Source of the DNA: an uncultured Rhodobacter sp.
GTDB taxonomy: Bacteria; Pseudomonadota; Alphaproteobacteria; Rhodobacterales; Rhodobacteraceae
Assembly: GCA_937901435.1 (NCBI GenBank)
Contig: CALGTJ010000807.1
Location: forward strand, 1 to 9,809
Direction of reading: 5' to 3'
DNA length: 9,809 nt
The notes beneath the pieces were generated by a model, which saw only the letters and a program-made list of their open reading frames with translations, had not been told where the DNA came from and ran no database searches. A program made the translations under genes and the position numbers. Each line of letters opens with the position of its first letter. Position 1 is the stretch's first letter. Shown one piece after another: positions 7,359-9,809 of this stretch.

Positions 7359-7374
7359 GGGCCCCGAAGGGCCC
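7359..7374 (-). terminator. Intrinsic terminator of trxA with UUCG tetraloop
   Basis: Read on the minus strand, GGGCCC-TTCG-GGGCCC forms a perfect 6-bp GC stem closed as C(UUCG)G, an exceptionally stable tetraloop, followed directly by TTTT. It lies 26 nt past the trxA stop. On the plus strand the same hairpin has a CGAA loop and only a poor T-rich tract (ATTTCAT), so it may end the convergent gene at 7347 less efficiently. Confidence 0.8.
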
Positions 7375-7399
7375 CAGCATTTCATCCAGTCAAATCGAT

Positions 7400-7720
7400 T
7401 TAGACCGACTCTTTGATCCAGCCGTCCAGCACGCCCTTGGGCGCAGCGCCGGTTTTGTTCGAAACGACTTGCCCGTCCTTGAACATGAACAGCGCGGGGA
7501 TACCGCGAACGCCCATTTGCGCAGGTGTGTTCGGGTTGTCGTCTACGTTGATCTTCACGATCTTGACCTTGCCCGCATATTGTTCGGACAGCTCTTCCAG
7601 AGCGGGGCCGATCTGTTTGCAGGGGCCGCACCATTCCGCCCAGAAATCCACAACGACGGGAATATCGGACTTTACCACCTCAGCGTCGAATGTGTCGTCG
7701 GTCACAGCGACAGTTGCCAT
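7400..7720 (-). CDS. trxA: Thioredoxin 1 (TrxA)
   Basis: This 106-residue cytosolic thioredoxin reduces protein disulfides using electrons from thioredoxin reductase. It has the canonical active site WCGPC (30-34; redox cysteines 31 and 34), the buried Asp26 in VVVDFWAEW, the cis-proline Pro75 in [11 protein letters not shown], and the C-terminal helix ending [10 protein letters not shown]. Length and motifs are standard for the family. The ATG at 7720 is chosen because AAGGAG ends 7 nt before it; the frame continues eight codons upstream to another ATG at 7744 that lacks such a site. It follows addA on the same strand by 58 bp, the addA-trxA order that is common in Rhodobacterales, and may be transcribed both from addA and from its own promoter. 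The transcript ends at the hairpin just downstream. Confidence 0.97.
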   Translation of the reverse strand: MATVAVTDDTFDAEVVKSDIPVVVDFWAEWCGPCKQIGPALEELSEQYAGKVKIVKINVDDNPNTPAQMGVRGIPALFMFKDGQVVSNKTGAAPKGVLDGWIKESV

Positions 7721-7727
7721 TGGTTTT

Positions 7728-7733
7728 CTCCTT
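7728..7733 (-). promoter_or_regulatory. Ribosome binding site of trxA
   Basis: AAGGAG on the minus strand, 7 nt before the ATG at 7720. It favours this start over the in-frame ATG at 7744. Confidence 0.85.
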
Positions 7734-7778
7734 GGCAGAAACATTAAGTCGTGCGCTTAAGGACGACCGGGGCAAATG

Positions 7779-9809
7779 TCAAGATATCGAGGTCGCGCGC
7801 AGGGCTGCTCTCACGATGTCGTTGGGCAACATCATCAGCGACGGAACGCGGGTCCACAGGATCGCGGTTTCGACGTGACGATCCGGGTAAATCGTCTCTA
7901 ACGCGGATTGATACGCGCCCATCTGGCGCAGCAGGCCGTCAGGTGTGTCCTCTGGTCGGTCGGGCACAACGGCGTTGGTCTTGAAATCAATCGCAAGAAC
8001 GCGGTCAGGTTGTATCAGCAGCCGATCAATCGCCCCGGCGATCCTGTGGCCGTTGAGATCCGGCAGACTGGCGCTGATATCGACCTCGCTCAAGACCTCG
8101 CTGGCAAAGATATGCTGTAACTCAGGCGCATCCATGACGCGCTTGGCATGGGCTAAGGCGTCGTGGATTTCATCGAGCGTTGCCATTGCGTCGCCTGTCG
8201 AAAACATGCGCTGGGCTGTGTCGAACCATTGTTCAGAGGGCAGGGCAGGAAGCAAGTCCAGCAGGCGGTGCACCATCGTCCCACGTCGCTTTGCATCCTC
8301 GTCATCTGCCTGCGTACCCGGCTGCCAGATCACCTTTGCCCCGCCCAGTTCTGACGGCGCAAGGGTCGCGGTGGGGCGCTCGGTTGGCGTGATTCTGGCT
8401 TGTGCCCAAAGCGGAATCTGTGGCGCGTCCAAAGAGACAACGTCGGTTGAGACCAATTCGCCTGCTTGCCAATCCACATGCTGCAACCGCAGACCCAACC
8501 CAACGGGCGTGACCAGATCGACAGCACCAAGATCGCCAAGGGCCTTATGTGCGATCTGGTGCCAGCTGTCGCCGTGGTCACCCACCTCGCCAGCCGCCAC
8601 GATGATCAGCCAAACCTCGGCACGGGTGACGGCCACGTAAAACAGCCTTTCGTTCTCTGCGGTTTGCGCTGTGATCAGTTCGGCAAGCGCGGTTTTCATC
8701 ACCTCGGGCTGCTGGTCGCTGGCAACCTTCCAGACCATGTCGCCAGTTTCGAGGGGAATGATCTCGTCGCGGATCGGCGGGTTGTGTTTGGCGGTGTCTG
8801 GCAGGATCACAATCGGGGCCTCCAGCCCTTTTGCGCCATGCACCGTCATCACACGGATTTGGTCACCGGCATTGTCCATCTGGCGCTTGACCTCGACCTG
8901 ATCGACCTCAAGCCACGTGAGAAAGCCGGTCAGGCTGGGCACGTCCATACGTTCGTAGGCGAGGGATTGAGACAGAAGCGCGTCGATGCCATCCTCTGCC
9001 TCTGGTCCCAAACGCGCCAGCAATTTTCGACGTCCGTCATGCCGCGTCAGGATGCGTTCGATCAGGTCATAGGGGCGCAGGAAATCGGCATTATTTCGCA
9101 GGTCGTTCAGCACGGCCATGGTCAGGGCGAACTCGTCTGCGCGATTGCGCAAAGTCGTCCAGAGGTAGGGTTCGGCCCTTGTCGCAGCAAGGTCATAAAG
9201 CTGCGCCTCGCTCCAGCCAAACAACGGAGAGCGCAGGGCCGTGGCCAGCGACAGGCTGTCTTCGGGCGTGGCAAGAAAGGCAAGAACGGCCATCAGGTCT
9301 TTGACCGCGAGTTCCTCGGTCAGTTTCAGACGATCCGCCCCGGCCACGGGCAGGCCAATAGCCTTGCAGGCACGAATGATCTCTTGGAACAGGGCAGAGC
9401 GCTGCCGCACAAGGATCAGGATATCGCCCGCCTTGATCAACCGCCTTGTGCCGTCAGAGGCTGGAATTGTCTCTGTTCCGACCATCTGTCTGATCTGGTT
9501 CGCGATCTCACGGGCAAGAATAACGTCGTGATGATCATCCGTCAGAATATCTATGGGATCGTACCAGTTCTGCTTTTCCTGCCCCTCGCTTTTCTCAATC
9601 GTCGGCCACAGATCCACGCGCCCCGGTAATTCTGCATGAAACGCCCGGTGATGGGTGTCGGTGGTCGTCATCGCGATGTCGATGAACCGCATGATCGCGT
9701 CGGACGAGCGAAAGGAATATTCCAACTCCATTGTGCGCAGGCCCTGACCGAGCAAGTGCAGCCGGTCCGAAAAATGATCACGCATCCGGTCGAATTCACG
9801 CGGATCGGC
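7779..9809 (-). CDS. addA: Double-strand break repair helicase-nuclease AddA, 3' part (5' end outside window)
   Basis: The frame is open to the right edge, so the 676 visible residues (numbered from 9809) are the C-terminal portion of a protein that is typically about 1,100 residues. AddA pairs with AddB to resect double-strand breaks for RecA. The fragment begins ADPREFDRM, which normally lies just after UvrD-type helicase motif III. It then shows motif IV LEYSFRSSDAI (29-39), motif V RVMTVHGAKGLEAPIVILPD (319-338) and motif VI ENERLFYVAVTRAE (385-398). The C-terminal RecB-family nuclease is complete: His514 in GTMVHRLLD, Asp595 in AGAIDRLL, DFKTN (608-612, Asp608 and Lys610) and QMGAYQSALE (629-638). 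The ATPase motifs I-III and the start are missing from view. addB would be expected further right. The ATG at 9785 is internal. Confidence 0.95.
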   Translation of the reverse strand, partial: ADPREFDRMRDHFSDRLHLLGQGLRTMELEYSFRSSDAIMRFIDIAMTTTDTHHRAFHAELPGRVDLWPTIEKSEGQEKQNWYDPIDILTDDHHDVILAREIANQIRQMVGTETIPASDGTRRLIKAGDILILVRQRSALFQEIIRACKAIGLPVAGADRLKLTEELAVKDLMAVLAFLATPEDSLSLATALRSPLFGWSEAQLYDLAATRAEPYLWTTLRNRADEFALTMAVLNDLRNNADFLRPYDLIERILTRHDGRRKLLARLGPEAEDGIDALLSQSLAYERMDVPSLTGFLTWLEVDQVEVKRQMDNAGDQIRVMTVHGAKGLEAPIVILPDTAKHNPPIRDEIIPLETGDMVWKVASDQQPEVMKTALAELITAQTAENERLFYVAVTRAEVWLIIVAAGEVGDHGDSWHQIAHKALGDLGAVDLVTPVGLGLRLQHVDWQAGELVSTDVVSLDAPQIPLWAQARITPTERPTATLAPSELGGAKVIWQPGTQADDEDAKRRGTMVHRLLDLLPALPSEQWFDTAQRMFSTGDAMATLDEIHDALAHAKRVMDAPELQHIFASEVLSEVDISASLPDLNGHRIAGAIDRLLIQPDRVLAIDFKTNAVVPDRPEDTPDGLLRQMGAYQSALETIYPDRHVETAILWTRVPSLMMLPNDIVRAALRATSIS

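Noticed and set aside
7744..7760. TTAAG-N7-CTTAA palindrome upstream of trxA, reminiscent of a CtrA box
   Set aside because: The CtrA consensus is TTAA-N7-TTAA, whereas here the two TTAA halves are 9 bases apart. With 5-bp arms it can easily arise by chance.
8466..9629. Long open frame of 387 codons on the plus strand
   Set aside because: It lies opposite addA, whose helicase and nuclease motifs are unmistakable. Its translation shows no recognisable domain and arises from GC-rich codon bias.

Overview
The window looks like a chromosomal housekeeping segment from an alphaproteobacterium, most likely Rhodobacterales (Roseobacter group). The basis is the gene content and order (Tim44-like protein, MltA, Smr; hslVU; trxA next to addA), an HslV with an N-terminal FPGWHG-type propeptide, GC-rich codon use, and AddA rather than RecB. 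No mobile element, CRISPR array, tRNA or rRNA is visible. I assign the lineage from recalled family traits, not from a search.

Layout. Positions 1-2080, plus strand: a tightly packed run of three genes. These are the 3' part of a Tim44-like protein gene, mltA (lytic transglycosylase, TTG start inside the previous gene) and a Smr-domain gene that starts on the mltA stop by ATGA overlap. Positions 2063-6332, minus strand, read right to left: hslV, hslU (ATGA overlap), a lipoprotein-type alpha/beta hydrolase 35 bp downstream, then an MFS transporter that converges on the Smr gene with an 18-bp overlap. A candidate sigma-32-type promoter precedes hslV. Positions 6430-7347, plus strand: a conserved-looking gene of unknown function with capsule-polysaccharide (KpsS/KpsC-like) motifs, transcribed divergently from hslVU. 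Positions 7348-9809, minus strand: the 3' two-thirds or so of addA, followed by trxA, which ends at a UUCG-loop hairpin terminator.

How the genes work together. HslV and HslU form a two-component ATP-dependent protease. MltA trims peptidoglycan in the periplasm. AddA is the helicase-nuclease subunit of the AddAB double-strand-break repair complex. TrxA is the cytosolic disulfide reductase. The hydrolase is probably a membrane-anchored lipoprotein co-transcribed with hslVU.

The most notable anomaly is at the 3' end of the hydrolase gene. A stop codon follows a run of five G, yet an open, protein-like frame of about 49 codons continues in the -1 frame. This suggests a single-base deletion (natural or sequencing error) or ribosomal slippage. 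Apart from that, and a gene of unknown function beside hslVU, I see an ordinary core-genome region and no convincing new multi-gene system.
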